A DNA stretch of 64,000 nucleotides, taken from positions 1,492,001 through 1,556,000 of the forward strand of contig NZ_CP072349.1 in NCBI RefSeq assembly GCF_018127965.1, read 5' to 3'. Below the pieces are notes generated by a model. That model searched no databases and was not told where the DNA came from. It worked only from the letters and a program-made list of their open reading frames with translations. The first letter of the stretch is position 1; every line of letters starts with the position of its first letter. Of this stretch, positions 54,032 through 63,956 are shown piece by piece. The translations under genes and the position numbers were made by a program. Source of the stretch: Prevotella melaninogenica. GTDB taxonomy: Bacteria; Bacteroidota; Bacteroidia; Bacteroidales; Bacteroidaceae.

Positions 54032-54640
54032 TTATTGTTTAGAGTACAACTCAACGATTAACTGCTCCTTAATGTTCTCAGGGATGTCAGCACGGTCTGG
54101 ACGATGGAGGAACTTACCGCACTTAGCGTTATCATCCCACTCAAGCCAAGGATACTTGCTGTGGTTGAAGCCTGCCAATGCAGCCTCGATAACCTCAAGT
54201 GACTTAGCCTTCTCGCGAACGCCAACAACGTCACCAGCCTTTACCTGATATGAAGCAATATTTACGACATTACCGTTAACAACAATGTGCTTGTGGCTAA
54301 CGAGCTGACGAGCAGCTGCACGAGTAGGAGCGATACCAAGACGGAACACTACATTATCCAGACGGCTCTCAAGACTCTGAAGAAGAACCTCACCAGTAAT
54401 ACCCTCTGCCTTTGCAGCCTTATCGAACAGATTACGGAACTGACGCTCCAAAACGCCATAAGTGTATTTAGCCTTCTGCTTCTCTGCAAGCTGAGCACCA
54501 TACTCAGACACCTTACGACGACGGTTATTACCGTGCTGTCCAGGAGGGAAGTTTCTCTTAGCTAATACCTTATCTGCGCCGAAAATTGGCTCACCGAAAC
54601 GGCGTGCAATTCGTGATTTTGGACCTATGTATCTTGCCAT
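54032..54640 (-). CDS. rpsD: 30S ribosomal protein S4
   Basis: The 202-residue protein has the S4 RNA-binding domain ([26 protein letters not shown]). The N-terminus lacks the zinc-binding cysteines of C+ S4 types. In other bacteria S4 represses its own operon by binding mRNA; here the 37-base gap before it is too short to judge. Confidence 0.97.
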   Translation of the reverse strand: MARYIGPKSRIARRFGEPIFGADKVLAKRNFPPGQHGNNRRRKVSEYGAQLAEKQKAKYTYGVLERQFRNLFDKAAKAEGITGEVLLQSLESRLDNVVFRLGIAPTRAAARQLVSHKHIVVNGNVVNIASYQVKAGDVVGVREKAKSLEVIEAALAGFNHSKYPWLEWDDNAKCGKFLHRPDRADIPENIKEQLIVELYSKQ

Positions 54641-54677
54641 AATTAATATGAATTCTTTTAATTGTTATAAGATGTGA

Positions 54678-55067
54678 TTATACACGACGACGCTTTGGAG
54701 GACGGCAGCCGTTGTGTGGCAATGGAGTAACGTCAACGATTTCAGTTACCTGAATACCTGCTGCGTTCACCGCACGGATTGCGCTCTCACGACCGTTACC
54801 TGGACCCTTAACGAATGCCTTAACCTTACGAAGACCGAGATCGAAAGCTACCTTAGAGCAATCCTCTGCTGCCATCTGAGCAGCGTAAGGAGTATTCTTC
54901 TTTGATCCACGGAATCCCATCTTACCAGCCGAAGACCAAGAGATAACCTGACCCTCGTTGTTAGCCAAAGATACAATGATGTTATTGAATGAGCTGTGTA
55001 CGTGGAGCTGTCCCAACGCATCAACTCTTACGTTTCTTTTCTTAGATGTTGCTGATTTCTTTGCCAT
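54678..55067 (-). CDS. rpsK: 30S ribosomal protein S11
   Basis: The 129-residue protein has the S11 features ([35 protein letters not shown]) and the basic end CRPPKRRRV. It binds the 690 loop of 16S rRNA on the platform. Confidence 0.97.
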   Translation of the reverse strand: MAKKSATSKKRNVRVDALGQLHVHSSFNNIIVSLANNEGQVISWSSAGKMGFRGSKKNTPYAAQMAAEDCSKVAFDLGLRKVKAFVKGPGNGRESAIRAVNAAGIQVTEIVDVTPLPHNGCRPPKRRRV

Positions 55068-55087
55068 AATTAATTTCCTCCTTAGAA

Positions 55088-55468
55088 TTACTTAGTAGCC
55101 TTCTTCTTATTAGCAACAGTCTTCTTCTTTCCCTTACGGGTACGAGCATTGTTCTTAGTACTCTGACCGCGAACAGGAAGACCATTACGATGTCTAACAC
55201 CACGATAGCAACCTATATCCATGAGGCGCTTGATGTTCATCTGGATCTCAGAACGGAGATCACCTTCAACTTTGAATTCAGCACCGATAATTTCACGGAT
55301 CTTGGCTGCCTGGTCATCAGACCACTCGCTGACCTTCAGGTCACGGCTAATACCAGCCTTATCCAATATCTTTGCTGAACTACTTCGACCAATACCATAG
55401 ATATAGGTCAATGCGATTTCGCCACGCTTATTCTGGGGCAAATCTACTCCAACAATTCTTATTGCCAT
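55088..55468 (-). CDS. rpsM: 30S ribosomal protein S13
   Basis: The 126-residue protein has [27 protein letters not shown] and the head-domain tail [18 protein letters not shown]. It is separated from rpmJ by 97 bases containing a -7 box, so it probably also starts a separate transcript. Confidence 0.97.
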   Translation of the reverse strand: MAIRIVGVDLPQNKRGEIALTYIYGIGRSSSAKILDKAGISRDLKVSEWSDDQAAKIREIIGAEFKVEGDLRSEIQMNIKRLMDIGCYRGVRHRNGLPVRGQSTKNNARTRKGKKKTVANKKKATK

Positions 55469-55515
55469 TGTTTGATAATTAAATAATTAAATGTCATTTA
55501 ACGCTAAAAAGCACG

Positions 55516-55523
55516 CAAAGGTA
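55516..55523 (-). promoter_or_regulatory. Internal -7 box before rpsM
   Basis: The minus strand reads TACCTTTG, matching TAnnTTTG, 48 bases before the rpsM start, inside the largest gap of the alpha part of the operon. The -33 element is unclear. Confidence 0.5.
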
Positions 55524-55565
55524 AGCATTAATTACGAGAAATCTTACTCTTTACGCTTTTTTAAC

Positions 55566-55682
55566 TTAACCCTGACGTGTTTTGAACTTAGGGTTTTTCT
55601 TGTTAATAACGAACAGACGACCCTTACGACGAACGATCTTGCAGTCAGCTGTACGCTTCTTTAATGATGCTCTTGTCTTCAT
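55566..55682 (-). CDS. rpmJ: 50S ribosomal protein L36, zinc-free type
   Basis: The 38-residue protein has [19 protein letters not shown] at its start and PKFKTRQG at its end. Of the four zinc ligands of classical L36 (three Cys and one His) only the second Cys remains; the others are Thr, Asn and Phe. It is therefore a C-minus form. It lies between infA and rpsM as usual. Confidence 0.93.
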   Translation of the reverse strand: MKTRASLKKRTADCKIVRRKGRLFVINKKNPKFKTRQG

Positions 55683-55695
55683 ATCTCTATGTTGT

Positions 55696-55914
55696 TTATT
55701 TGTATCTGAAAACGATTCGACCTTTAGTTAGATCGTATGGACTCATCTCAACCTTCACCTTATCACCAGGAAGAATCTTGATGTAGTGCATTCTCATTTT
55801 ACCGGAAATATGAGCGGTGATGTCAACACCATTCTCTAATTCCACTCGGAACATTGCATTTGAAAGTGCTTCAAGAATTGTTCCATCCTGCTCTATTGCA
55901 GTTTGCTTTGCCAT
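55696..55914 (-). CDS. infA: Translation initiation factor IF-1
   Basis: The 72-residue OB-fold protein is full-length ([38 protein letters not shown]). It lies 7 bases after map, the conserved spacing in this phylum. Confidence 0.97.
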   Translation of the reverse strand: MAKQTAIEQDGTILEALSNAMFRVELENGVDITAHISGKMRMHYIKILPGDKVKVEMSPYDLTKGRIVFRYK

Positions 55915-55921
55915 ATACTAA

Positions 55922-56722
55922 TTAAAAAATTTGTCCTTCTAAATGTTCAACTTCCTCAAAAGAAGATAAAATATCAGCCTTACCAGCCCTAATCGCAATT
56001 GTATGCTCAAAATGGGCTGCTGGACGACGATCACGTGTTACGATACTCCAACGATCAGGTAGTAAACCAATTTTTCGTTTACCCATAGTTACCATCGGTT
56101 CAATCGCAATACACATTCCTGCCTTAAGCAATACACCACTTCCACGCTTACCATAATTGGGAACGGATGGCTCCTCATGCATTTCACGTCCGATACCATG
56201 TCCTGTTAATTCACGAACAATACCATAACCTTGTGCTTGGCAATAATCCTGAATCACTTGACCAATATCACCTACATGATGACCTGCTTGTGCTACCTCA
56301 ATACCCTTATAAAGGGATTCCTTCGTTGTACGAAGCAACTTCTTGACGTCTTCACTTACTTCCCCAACACAAAAAGTATAACAACTATCTCCGTTAAAGC
56401 CATTAAGTAAAGTCCCACAATCAACAGAGATAATATCTCCATCTTTCAAAACAACATCCTCACTTGGCACACCATGCACCACAACATCGTTTACAGACGC
56501 ACAGATACTACCAGGGAAAGGAGGTCCATAAGAACTTGGATAACCTTTGAATGTAGGTATAGCACCATTGTCACGAATAAACTCTTCAGCTATTTTATCT
56601 AACTGGAGAGTTGTGACACCAGGCTTAACATGACGACCAACTTCTGCCAGCGTTTTACCGACCAGCAGGTTGGCCTCACGCATGAGTTCAATTTCATCTT
56701 CAGTCTTTAGAAATATACTCAT
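55922..56722 (-). CDS. map: Type I methionine aminopeptidase
   Basis: The 266-residue enzyme removes the initiator methionine. It has the metal ligands: Asp in ISVDCG, Asp in NGDSCYTF, His in GHGIGREMHEEPS, Glu in IEPMV, and the last Glu in FEHTIAI. It lies between secY and infA. Confidence 0.97.
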   Translation of the reverse strand: MSIFLKTEDEIELMREANLLVGKTLAEVGRHVKPGVTTLQLDKIAEEFIRDNGAIPTFKGYPSSYGPPFPGSICASVNDVVVHGVPSEDVVLKDGDIISVDCGTLLNGFNGDSCYTFCVGEVSEDVKKLLRTTKESLYKGIEVAQAGHHVGDIGQVIQDYCQAQGYGIVRELTGHGIGREMHEEPSVPNYGKRGSGVLLKAGMCIAIEPMVTMGKRKIGLLPDRWSIVTRDRRPAAHFEHTIAIRAGKADILSSFEEVEHLEGQIF

Positions 56723-56738
56723 TTCTTAAGATAAAGAT

Positions 56739-58079
56739 TTAATAGGCTGCAACACCACTATTGCCACGTGTATGTCCAGAATTGAGAAGTCCATCATAGT
56801 GACGCATCATCAAATGTGACTCAATCTGCTGGAGAGTATCGATAACAACACCAACAAGAATCAACAATGAAGTACCACCAAAGAACTGACCAAATGCATC
56901 AGCAACATTCAAATATCCTGCTAATGCTGGCATAATAGCAATAAAAGCGATAAACAAAGCTCCTGGTCCCGTAAGACGAGACATAACAGTATCAATGTAA
57001 TCTGCAGTATCCTTTCCAGGTTTAACGCCAGGGATAAAACCGTTATTACGCTTCATATCCTCAGCCATCTGAGTTGGATTAAGTGTAATCGCAGTATAGA
57101 AATAAGTAAACACTACGATAAGAAGCACATAAATACAGTTATATGCCAAACTTTTCGTGTTCATCAAAGACTGAAGTACTGAACTTGTACTATCAGATGA
57201 ATACTGAACGATTGCCAACGGAATAAACATCAATGCTTGCGCAAAGATAATAGGCATTACGTTAGCTGCAAAAAGTTTTAATGGAATATACTGACGTGCA
57301 CCACCATATTGTTTATTTCCAACAACACGCTTAGCATACTGCACAGGAATCTTGCGAGTTCCCTGTGTAAGAAGTATAGCCGCACATACAACAGCATAAA
57401 GGATGATAATCTCAATGATAAGCATCACAATACCACCACCAATAGCTTCTGAAACACGATTACCGAATTCCAAAATAAGCGCCTGTGGCAGACGTGCAAT
57501 GATACCAATCATAATGATAATAGAGATACCGTTTCCGACACCCTTATCCGTAATACGCTCACCGAGCCAAAGAATGAACATTGAACCAGCTGCAAGAATA
57601 ATTGTAGCTGGAATCATAAATGTAGTCCAATCAATACCTGATGCCAACGCACCAGCGGCCTGCATTTTTAAGTTCATCAAGTAAGACGGTGCCTGAAACA
57701 GTAGGATCACTACTGTCAGGACACGCGTATACCAATTTATCTTCTTATGGCCACTCTCGCCTTCACGCTGCATCTTCTGAAAATAAGGTACAGCGACAGC
57801 AAGGAGCTGCATAACGATCGAAGCTGAGATGTATGGCATAATTCCTAATGCGAAGATTGACGCATGAGAAAATGCACCACCGGAGAACATGTCCAAAAGT
57901 GACATAAGACCGCCCTTGGTCTGTGCCTGCAATTTTTCCAACAGGGTAGGATTGATGCCAGGAAGCACCACAAACGACCCAAACCGGTAAATAGCTGTGA
58001 ACAGAATAGTAATGAGAAGTCGCTGACGCAAATCCTCAATTTTCCAACAGTTCTTCAGTGTCTCAATAAACTTTTTCAT
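56739..58079 (-). CDS. secY: Protein translocase subunit SecY
   Basis: The 446-residue protein has ten TM helices and SecY signatures (FVVLPGINP, ALGIMPYISASIVMQLL, GERITDKGVGNGISIIIM). It forms the inner-membrane channel with SecE and SecG. It lies 4 bases after rplO. Confidence 0.98.
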   Translation of the reverse strand: MKKFIETLKNCWKIEDLRQRLLITILFTAIYRFGSFVVLPGINPTLLEKLQAQTKGGLMSLLDMFSGGAFSHASIFALGIMPYISASIVMQLLAVAVPYFQKMQREGESGHKKINWYTRVLTVVILLFQAPSYLMNLKMQAAGALASGIDWTTFMIPATIILAAGSMFILWLGERITDKGVGNGISIIIMIGIIARLPQALILEFGNRVSEAIGGGIVMLIIEIIILYAVVCAAILLTQGTRKIPVQYAKRVVGNKQYGGARQYIPLKLFAANVMPIIFAQALMFIPLAIVQYSSDSTSSVLQSLMNTKSLAYNCIYVLLIVVFTYFYTAITLNPTQMAEDMKRNNGFIPGVKPGKDTADYIDTVMSRLTGPGALFIAFIAIMPALAGYLNVADAFGQFFGGTSLLILVGVVIDTLQQIESHLMMRHYDGLLNSGHTRGNSGVAAY

Positions 58080-58083
58080 TAAC

Positions 58084-58530
58084 TTAGATTATAGTTGTGT
58101 TACCACCTACTGCCTTGATAGCCTCTTCAGCAGTCTTAGAGAAGGCATTTGCTGAGACCTCCAACTTAGCCTTCAATTCACCATTACCGAGAACCTTAAC
58201 AAGTTCCTTACCATTGGTAAGTCCAGCAGCCTTAAGCTCCTCAACACCAATCTTAGTAAGATTGTTCTTCTCAGCAAGTGCCTGAAGAGTAGAAAGATTT
58301 ACAGCAAAATATTCCTTGTGGTTGATGTTCTTGAAACCAGCCTTCGGTACACGACGCTGGAGAGGCATCTGACCACCCTCAAAGCCAATCTTCTTCTTAT
58401 AACCAGAACGTGACTTTGCACCCTTGTGACCACGAGTAGAAGTACCACCGAGTCCAGAACCTGGACCACGACCAATACGACGACGTGAATGTGTAGAGCC
58501 AACAGCTGGTTTCAAATTATTTAATTTCAT
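58084..58530 (-). CDS. rplO: 50S ribosomal protein L15
   Basis: The 148-residue protein has the glycine- and arginine-rich N-terminal arm (RRRIGRGPGSGLGGTSTRGHKGAKSRSG) and the globular C-terminal half. It lies between rpmD and secY. Confidence 0.97.
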   Translation of the reverse strand: MKLNNLKPAVGSTHSRRRIGRGPGSGLGGTSTRGHKGAKSRSGYKKKIGFEGGQMPLQRRVPKAGFKNINHKEYFAVNLSTLQALAEKNNLTKIGVEELKAAGLTNGKELVKVLGNGELKAKLEVSANAFSKTAEEAIKAVGGNTTII

Positions 58531-58556
58531 AATTACTGTTTTCTTTAAAAGATTAA

Positions 58557-58733
58557 TTAATCAATTACTGATACCAGGTGATGCACCTTACGGATCATAC
58601 CGCGGCAGCTTGGAGTATCCTCTACCTCAACAACCTGAGAAATCTTACGAAGTCCCAATGCCTGCAAAGTTTCCTTCTGGTCCTTAGGAGCACCAATACG
58701 GCTCTTAATCTGCTTAATCTTAATTGTTGCCAT
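58557..58733 (-). CDS. rpmD: 50S ribosomal protein L30
   Basis: The 58-residue protein, translated by me from the DNA, starts MATIKIKQIKSRIG and contains QALGLRKISQ, the L30 signature. It ends HHLVSVID before TAA at 58557-58559. It lies between rpsE (19 bases) and rplO (26 bases). Confidence 0.95.
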   Translation of the reverse strand: MATIKIKQIKSRIGAPKDQKETLQALGLRKISQVVEVEDTPSCRGMIRKVHHLVSVID

Positions 58734-58752
58734 AATTTAATACCTCCTACAA

Positions 58753-59265
58753 TTAACCGTTAAATACTTTATCCATGCTGATACCACGCTCACCAGCGAT
58801 TGTATATGCGTCACGCATATCAGCGAGGGCAGCGATAGTAGCCTTTACAAGGTTATGAGGGTTAGAAGAACCCTTTGACTTTGCAATCACGTCAGTAACA
58901 CCTGCGCTCTCAAGAACAGCACGCATAGCACCACCGGCCTTCAAACCAGTACCGGCTGCAGCTGGCTTAAGGAGAACATGAGCACCGCTGAAGCGAGCTT
59001 CTGCCTCATGAGGAACAGTACCCTTCAAAACAGGAACCTTAACAAGATTCTTCTTTGCTGAATCTGTACCCTTCTGGATAGCAGCAGTAACCTCACCAGC
59101 CTTACCAAGACCCCAGCCAATAACGCCCTTACCGTCACCTACAACGACGATAGCTGCGAATGTGAAAGTACGACCACCCTTTGTAACCTTAGTTACACGG
59201 TTGATAGCAACCAAGCGATCTTTCAGTTCTACATCACTATTTACTTTTACTCTATTCATTGCCAT
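58753..59265 (-). CDS. rpsE: 30S ribosomal protein S5
   Basis: The 170-residue protein has the S5 N-terminal domain ([28 protein letters not shown]) and C-terminal domain ([27 protein letters not shown]). A start two codons later (MNRVKV) is possible. Confidence 0.97.
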   Translation of the reverse strand: MAMNRVKVNSDVELKDRLVAINRVTKVTKGGRTFTFAAIVVVGDGKGVIGWGLGKAGEVTAAIQKGTDSAKKNLVKVPVLKGTVPHEAEARFSGAHVLLKPAAAGTGLKAGGAMRAVLESAGVTDVIAKSKGSSNPHNLVKATIAALADMRDAYTIAGERGISMDKVFNG

Positions 59266-59271
59266 AATCGT

Positions 59272-59616
59272 TTAGAATTTAAGTCCTCCCTCACGTGCAG
59301 CATCAGCCAAAGCCTGTACACGTCCGTGATAGAGATAACCGTTACGGTCAAAAACAACCTGCTCTACGCCAGCAGCCTTAGCATGCTCAGCAACAAGTGC
59401 ACCTACCTTCTTAGCTTGATCAATCTTAGCCATCTTCTCAAGGCCAAGTGAAGAAGCAGAAGCGAGGGTTGTTCCTGTCAGATCGTTAATAACCTGTGCA
59501 TAAATCTGCTTATTACTGCGGAAAACGCTCAAACGTGGGCGCTCAGCAGTACCGTTCACACTCTTACGAATGCGGAACTTTATCTTAATTCTTCTTTGTT
59601 CTTTCTTTGTTGTCAT
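59272..59616 (-). CDS. rplR: 50S ribosomal protein L18
   Basis: The 114-residue protein is a full-length L18 that binds 5S rRNA ([51 protein letters not shown]). The gap to rpsE is 6 bases. Confidence 0.97.
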   Translation of the reverse strand: MTTKKEQRRIKIKFRIRKSVNGTAERPRLSVFRSNKQIYAQVINDLTGTTLASASSLGLEKMAKIDQAKKVGALVAEHAKAAGVEQVVFDRNGYLYHGRVQALADAAREGGLKF

Positions 59617-59637
59617 AATCGTAATGATGAATTAAAG

Positions 59638-60204
59638 TTACTTAGCTGCAGCTGTCTTACCAGACTTTCTGCGAATAACCTCACCCTGGAACAGGACACC
59701 CTTACCCTTGTAAGGCTCAGGCTTACGGAAAGAACGAATCTTTGCACAGATGAGACCAAGCAGCTGCTTGTCAGCTGATTCAAGAGTGATGATTGGATTC
59801 TGGTTACGCTCGCTCTTTGTCTCAACCTTAACTTCTGAAGGAAGCTGAATAAAGATTGGGTGAGTATAACCAAGAGAGAACTCTACCAAGTTGCCCTGGT
59901 TAGAAACACGATAACCTACACCAACAAGCTCCAATGTCTTTTTGTAACCCTCACTTACACCAACAACCATGTTGTTAACAAGTGAACGATAAAGACCGTG
60001 GAAAGCCTGCTTCTGCTTGTAGTTTACTGGGCTATTCTCATCAATTTCGAATGTTACCTGACCGTCCTCGATGATAGTCTTAATAGAAGAATCTACCTTC
60101 TGAGAAAGTTCACCCTTAGGACCCTTTACTGTAACAACACCATTGTTAAGAGCAACTGTAACGCCAGCTGGAACACTAATTGGTAATTTTCCTATTCTTG
60201 ACAT
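59638..60204 (-). CDS. rplF: 50S ribosomal protein L6
   Basis: The protein has 188 residues from the ATG at 60204 (MSRIGKLPISVPAGV). The frame is open further upstream, but that part overlaps the S8 end and is out of family. Two L6 folds and the C-terminal KPEPYKGKGV motif are present. Confidence 0.97.
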   Translation of the reverse strand: MSRIGKLPISVPAGVTVALNNGVVTVKGPKGELSQKVDSSIKTIIEDGQVTFEIDENSPVNYKQKQAFHGLYRSLVNNMVVGVSEGYKKTLELVGVGYRVSNQGNLVEFSLGYTHPIFIQLPSEVKVETKSERNQNPIITLESADKQLLGLICAKIRSFRKPEPYKGKGVLFQGEVIRRKSGKTAAAK

Positions 60205-60218
60205 ATTCAATCCTCCAA

Positions 60219-60614
60219 TTAATAAACATAGCAAAGAACCTCACCACCGATCTTCTCTGCAGCAGCTTCCTTGTCTGTCATTACACCTTTAGACGTGGAA
60301 AGGATAGCAATTCCAAGTCCGTTAATTACTCTCGGCATGTCTTTGTAACCAGTATACTGGCGAAGACCTGGGGTAGAAACACGCTTCAACTTCTTGATAG
60401 CGCTCTGCTTTGTTACAGGATCGTACTTAAGTGCGACCTTGATTGAACCTTGGGGACCATCCTCGATGAACTTATAGTTCAAGATGTAACCCTTCTCGAA
60501 GAGAATCTTAGTAATAGACTTCTTCAAGTTAGACGCAGGAACCTCTACAACACGGTGATGAGCCATGATTGCGTTTCTGAGTCTTGTCAGATAATCTGCT
60601 ATTGGATCTGTCAT
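60219..60614 (-). CDS. rpsH: 30S ribosomal protein S8
   Basis: The 131-residue protein has the S8 start (MTDPIADYLTRLRNAI) and C-terminal ISTSKGVMTDKEA region. In E. coli S8 represses its operon through mRNA. Here a 125-base gap with a -7 box and two small hairpins precedes it. Confidence 0.97.
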   Translation of the reverse strand: MTDPIADYLTRLRNAIMAHHRVVEVPASNLKKSITKILFEKGYILNYKFIEDGPQGSIKVALKYDPVTKQSAIKKLKRVSTPGLRQYTGYKDMPRVINGLGIAILSTSKGVMTDKEAAAEKIGGEVLCYVY

Positions 60615-60688
60615 AAAATATAAATGTTTAATTAATCGGGACTACCCCGACAATATTAAAAAATCGCTCGAAAGCGGATAATGAACTG

Positions 60689-60696
60689 CAAAGATA
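60689..60696 (-). promoter_or_regulatory. Internal -7 box before rpsH
   Basis: The minus strand reads TATCTTTG, matching TAnnTTTG, 75 bases before the rpsH start. Two short hairpins (CGCT-TTCG-AGCG near 60665-60676 and CGGG/CCCG near 60638-60651) lie in the leader it would produce. Confidence 0.5.
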
Positions 60697-60739
60697 CAAA
60701 ATAAATTTCACAATTCACTATCCGCGTCGATATATTTGC

Positions 60740-61042
60740 TTACCAGCTTGCCTTCTTAACTCCTGGAATGAGTCCCTGAGATGCCATCTCACGGAACTGA
60801 ATACGAGAGAGACCGAACTGACGAATGTAACCCTTTGGACGTCCTGTTATCTTGCAACGATTGTGCAAACGGATTGGATTAGCATTCTTAGGAATAGACT
60901 GCAACTTGCGAGCAGCCTCATAAGCCTCTTCAGGATCATTTGAAGTAGCGATAATCTTCTTCAGAGCAGCGCGTTTCTCAGCATAGCGAGCAACAAGCTT
61001 TGCACGCTTTACCTCGCGAGCTTTCATTGATTCTTTTGCCAT
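60740..61042 (-). CDS. rpsN: 30S ribosomal protein S14, zinc-free type
   Basis: The 100-residue protein is the long C-minus form: it has [23 protein letters not shown] with a single Cys where zinc-type S14 has CxxC pairs. It lies between rplE and rpsH. Confidence 0.96.
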   Translation of the reverse strand: MAKESMKAREVKRAKLVARYAEKRAALKKIIATSNDPEEAYEAARKLQSIPKNANPIRLHNRCKITGRPKGYIRQFGLSRIQFREMASQGLIPGVKKASW

Positions 61043-61047
61043 ATCAA

Positions 61048-61602
61048 TTAATCGTTTTTAGCATTCTTGAATGGAAGTCCGAAGCCCTTCAGCAAAGCAT
61101 AACCCTCTTCATCAGTCTTAGCTGATGTTACAAAGGTAATGTTCATACCCTGGATGCGGTCAACCTGATCGATATTAATCTCTGGGAAAATAATCTGCTC
61201 GGTGATACCGAGAGTATAATTTCCACGACCATCGAACTTGCTCTCGATACCCTTGAAGTCACGGATACGTGGCAAAGATACGCGAACGAGTTTCTCGAGG
61301 AACTCATACATACGCTCACGACGCAGAGTTACCATAACGCCAATAGGCATCTTCTTACGCAACTTGAAGTTTGCAATATCCTTTTTAGAATATGTTGCAA
61401 CAGCCTTCTGACCTGTGATAGAAGAAATCTCGTTCACTGCAACCTCGATAAGTTTCTTATCCTGAGTTGCATCACCAAGACCCTGATTGATAACAATCTT
61501 CTTCAAAACAGGAACCTGCATAGCTGAAGAATAGTTAAACTGCTTCTGCAAAGCAGGAGCAATCTGCTCCTTATACTGTTTCTTTAACTGAGCTGTATTC
61601 AT
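61048..61602 (-). CDS. rplE: 50S ribosomal protein L5
   Basis: The 184-residue protein has the L5 features ([45 protein letters not shown]) and binds 5S rRNA. Its start overlaps the rplX stop by one base. Confidence 0.97.
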   Translation of the reverse strand: MNTAQLKKQYKEQIAPALQKQFNYSSAMQVPVLKKIVINQGLGDATQDKKLIEVAVNEISSITGQKAVATYSKKDIANFKLRKKMPIGVMVTLRRERMYEFLEKLVRVSLPRIRDFKGIESKFDGRGNYTLGITEQIIFPEINIDQVDRIQGMNITFVTSAKTDEEGYALLKGFGLPFKNAKND

Positions 61603-61919
61603 TACTTAATTTCCTCCCCTGACTTTTTAGCGATACGCTTAACAGTCTTGCCTTCACGCTCAATCTTGATACGTGTAGCCTTACCGCTCTTCGGATCGAT
61701 GAGACTTAAATTTGAGATATGAATTGCAGCCTCCTGCTTAACGATACCACCCTGAGGGTTAGCAGCAGAAGGTTTTGTGCTCTTAGAGACCATATTCACG
61801 CCCTCAACGATAGCACGCTCCTTGTCTGCGATGACCTTAAGCACCTTTCCAGTCTTGCCCTTGTCCGCACCGGCAAGAACAATGACCTGATCGTCTTTCT
61901 TTATATGGAATTTTGCCAT
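61602..61919 (-). CDS. rplX: 50S ribosomal protein L24
   Basis: The 105-residue KOW-domain protein ([32 protein letters not shown]) is an assembly initiator of the large subunit. It is coupled to rplE by TAATG. Confidence 0.97.
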   Translation of the reverse strand: MAKFHIKKDDQVIVLAGADKGKTGKVLKVIADKERAIVEGVNMVSKSTKPSAANPQGGIVKQEAAIHISNLSLIDPKSGKATRIKIEREGKTVKRIAKKSGEEIK

Positions 61920-61939
61920 TTTATTATTCTATTTAATAA

Positions 61940-62305
61940 TTAAAGAACCTCAGGTGCCAAAGAAACGACCTTCATGTTCACTGCACGCAACTCACGAGCA
62001 ACAGGGCCGAAGATACGGCTACCACGAATTTCGCCAGCGTTGTTCAGCAATACACATGCATTATCATCGAAGCGGATGTATGAACCATCAGCACGACGAA
62101 TTTCCTTCTTTGTGCGAACGATCAAAGCCTTTGATACTGCACCCTTTTTCAATTCACTTGATGGGATGACGTTCTGTACAGCAACTACGATAACGTCACC
62201 AACACTTGCGTAACGACGGCGAGTACCACCGAGTACACGAATGCACTTAGCTTCACGAGCACCGCTGTTATCACATACTGTAAGTTTTGATTCTGTCTGT
62301 ATCAT
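61940..62305 (-). CDS. rplN: 50S ribosomal protein L14
   Basis: The 121-residue protein is a full-length L14 ([45 protein letters not shown]). It is 2 bases from rpsQ. Confidence 0.97.
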   Translation of the reverse strand: MIQTESKLTVCDNSGAREAKCIRVLGGTRRRYASVGDVIVVAVQNVIPSSELKKGAVSKALIVRTKKEIRRADGSYIRFDDNACVLLNNAGEIRGSRIFGPVARELRAVNMKVVSLAPEVL

Positions 62306-62307
62306 AA

Positions 62308-62565
62308 TTACTTAGCTTTTTCTACAATTTGAACTAATCTCCATCTCTTTGTCTTAGAAAGAGGACGAGTCTCCATAATGAGTACTGTATCACCTACATT
62401 AGCCTCATTCTTCTCGTCATGAGCATGGTACTTCTTTGTCTTCTGGACAAACTTACCATAAATAGGGTGCTTCTCCTTGAACTTAGCTGCAATAACGATG
62501 GTTTTATCCATTTTGTTGCTGATAACGACACCCTGTCTTACTTTTCTTAAATTTCTTGTTTCCAT
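62308..62565 (-). CDS. rpsQ: 30S ribosomal protein S17
   Basis: The protein has 85 residues from [12 protein letters not shown], the canonical start; an ATG three codons upstream (62574) would add MVQ. The S17 signature [13 protein letters not shown] and the [14 protein letters not shown] end are present. Confidence 0.95.
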   Translation of the reverse strand: METRNLRKVRQGVVISNKMDKTIVIAAKFKEKHPIYGKFVQKTKKYHAHDEKNEANVGDTVLIMETRPLSKTKRWRLVQIVEKAK

Positions 62566-62576
62566 CTGGACCATTG

Positions 62577-62771
62577 TTATTTATTAAGTTCTCTCTGAGA
62601 AAGTTCTGTTTTCATACGTGCAATATCACGACGAGCGGCCTTAATCTGAGATGGATTCTCAAGCGGAGTAATCTGATGATTCAGCTTCATCTTTGCGAGA
62701 GCTGTCTCAGCGTTCTCAATTTTCTCAACCAAATCCTTGGTCTCGAGTTCTTTTACTTCTTTAATCTTCAT
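62577..62771 (-). CDS. rpmC: 50S ribosomal protein L29
   Basis: The 64-residue two-helix protein starts [18 protein letters not shown] and contains [19 protein letters not shown]. It sits at the tunnel exit. It is 5 bases from rplP. Confidence 0.96.
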   Translation of the reverse strand: MKIKEVKELETKDLVEKIENAETALAKMKLNHQITPLENPSQIKAARRDIARMKTELSQRELNK

Positions 62772-62776
62772 CTTTC

Positions 62777-63205
62777 TTAAGCGTTTTTATCGAAATCACG
62801 TCTAACAATAAACTTTGTCTTAACAGGCAGCTTCTGTGCAGCGAGGCGGAGAGCCTCCTTTGCAATATCAAAGCTTACGCCCTCTACTTCAAAGAGAACA
62901 CGACCTGGAGTAACTGGTGCAACCCATCCTGCTGGATCACCCTTACCCTTACCCATACGAACATCGGCAGGCTTACGAGTGATTGGCTTATCAGGGAAGA
63001 TGCGAATCCAGACCTGGCCCTGACGGTTCATATAGCGGTTTACTGCTATACGAGCGGCCTCAATCTGACGGCTGTCGATCCACTTAGCCTCAAGTGTCTT
63101 GATGCCGAATGAGCCGAAAGCCAGCTGTGTACCTCTGTGGGCGTTGCCTTTATTGCCACGTCCGTCTTGAGGTCTTCTATATTTTACTCTTTTTGGCTGT
63201 AACAT
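62777..63205 (-). CDS. rplP: 50S ribosomal protein L16
   Basis: The 142-residue protein has [15 protein letters not shown], the [22 protein letters not shown] signature and the [13 protein letters not shown] segment. It organises the A-site region of the 50S subunit. Confidence 0.97.
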   Translation of the reverse strand: MLQPKRVKYRRPQDGRGNKGNAHRGTQLAFGSFGIKTLEAKWIDSRQIEAARIAVNRYMNRQGQVWIRIFPDKPITRKPADVRMGKGKGDPAGWVAPVTPGRVLFEVEGVSFDIAKEALRLAAQKLPVKTKFIVRRDFDKNA

Positions 63206-63219
63206 GATAGCTTCTTCTT

Positions 63220-63948
63220 TTAACGGTTATTGTTTCTTCTACGATTACCTCTTCCAGAACGGCCACCATTGTTAGAACGGCCATTGCTCTTCTCCTGAGT
63301 AAAGTTAGGAGTAAGATCTACCTTGTTGTAAACTTCACCACGGCAAATCCATACCTTAATACCCAGCAGACCAACCTTTGTAAGGGCTTCTGTCTGACAA
63401 TAATCGATGTCTGCACGGAATGTATGCAGAGGAGTACGACCCTCCTTAAACATTTCCTTACGAGCCATTTCGGCACCGTTCAGACGACCTGTAATTTGAA
63501 CTTTGATACCCTCAGCACCAGCACGCATAGTGTTAGCTACTGCCATCTTGATAGCACGACGGTAAGCAATCTTACCCTCTACCTGGCGAGCGATATTGTT
63601 ACCAACGATGTTTGCATCAAGTTCAGGTTTCTTAACCTCGAAGATATTAATCTGAATCTCCTTCTTGAAAAGGTTCTTCAACTCTTCTTTAAGCTTATCA
63701 ACATCCTGACCACCTTTACCGATAACGATACCCGGACGAGCGGTGCAAATAGTAATGGTGACGAGCTTCAATGTGCGCTCAATGACAATACGGGAAACGC
63801 TTGCTTTTTCCAAACGCTTGTTCAGGTAAGTACGAATCTTACGATCCTCTACGAGATTATCCCCGAAATTCTTGCCACCGAACCAATTTGACTCCCAACC
63901 GCGGATGATACCAAGACGGTTGCTAATTGGATTAACTTTCTGTCCCAT
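63220..63948 (-). CDS. rpsC: 30S ribosomal protein S3
   Basis: The 242-residue protein has the KH domain ([21 protein letters not shown]) and the S3 C-domain ([30 protein letters not shown]). A low-complexity Asn/Gly/Arg tail ends it ([17 protein letters not shown]). Confidence 0.97.
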   Translation of the reverse strand: MGQKVNPISNRLGIIRGWESNWFGGKNFGDNLVEDRKIRTYLNKRLEKASVSRIVIERTLKLVTITICTARPGIVIGKGGQDVDKLKEELKNLFKKEIQINIFEVKKPELDANIVGNNIARQVEGKIAYRRAIKMAVANTMRAGAEGIKVQITGRLNGAEMARKEMFKEGRTPLHTFRADIDYCQTEALTKVGLLGIKVWICRGEVYNKVDLTPNFTQEKSNGRSNNGGRSGRGNRRRNNNR

Positions 63949-63956
63949 TCTACTAT

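Noticed and set aside
62566..62574. Upstream ATG of rpsQ
   Set aside because: It adds three residues before the conserved METRNLRK start and leaves only two bases from rpmC.
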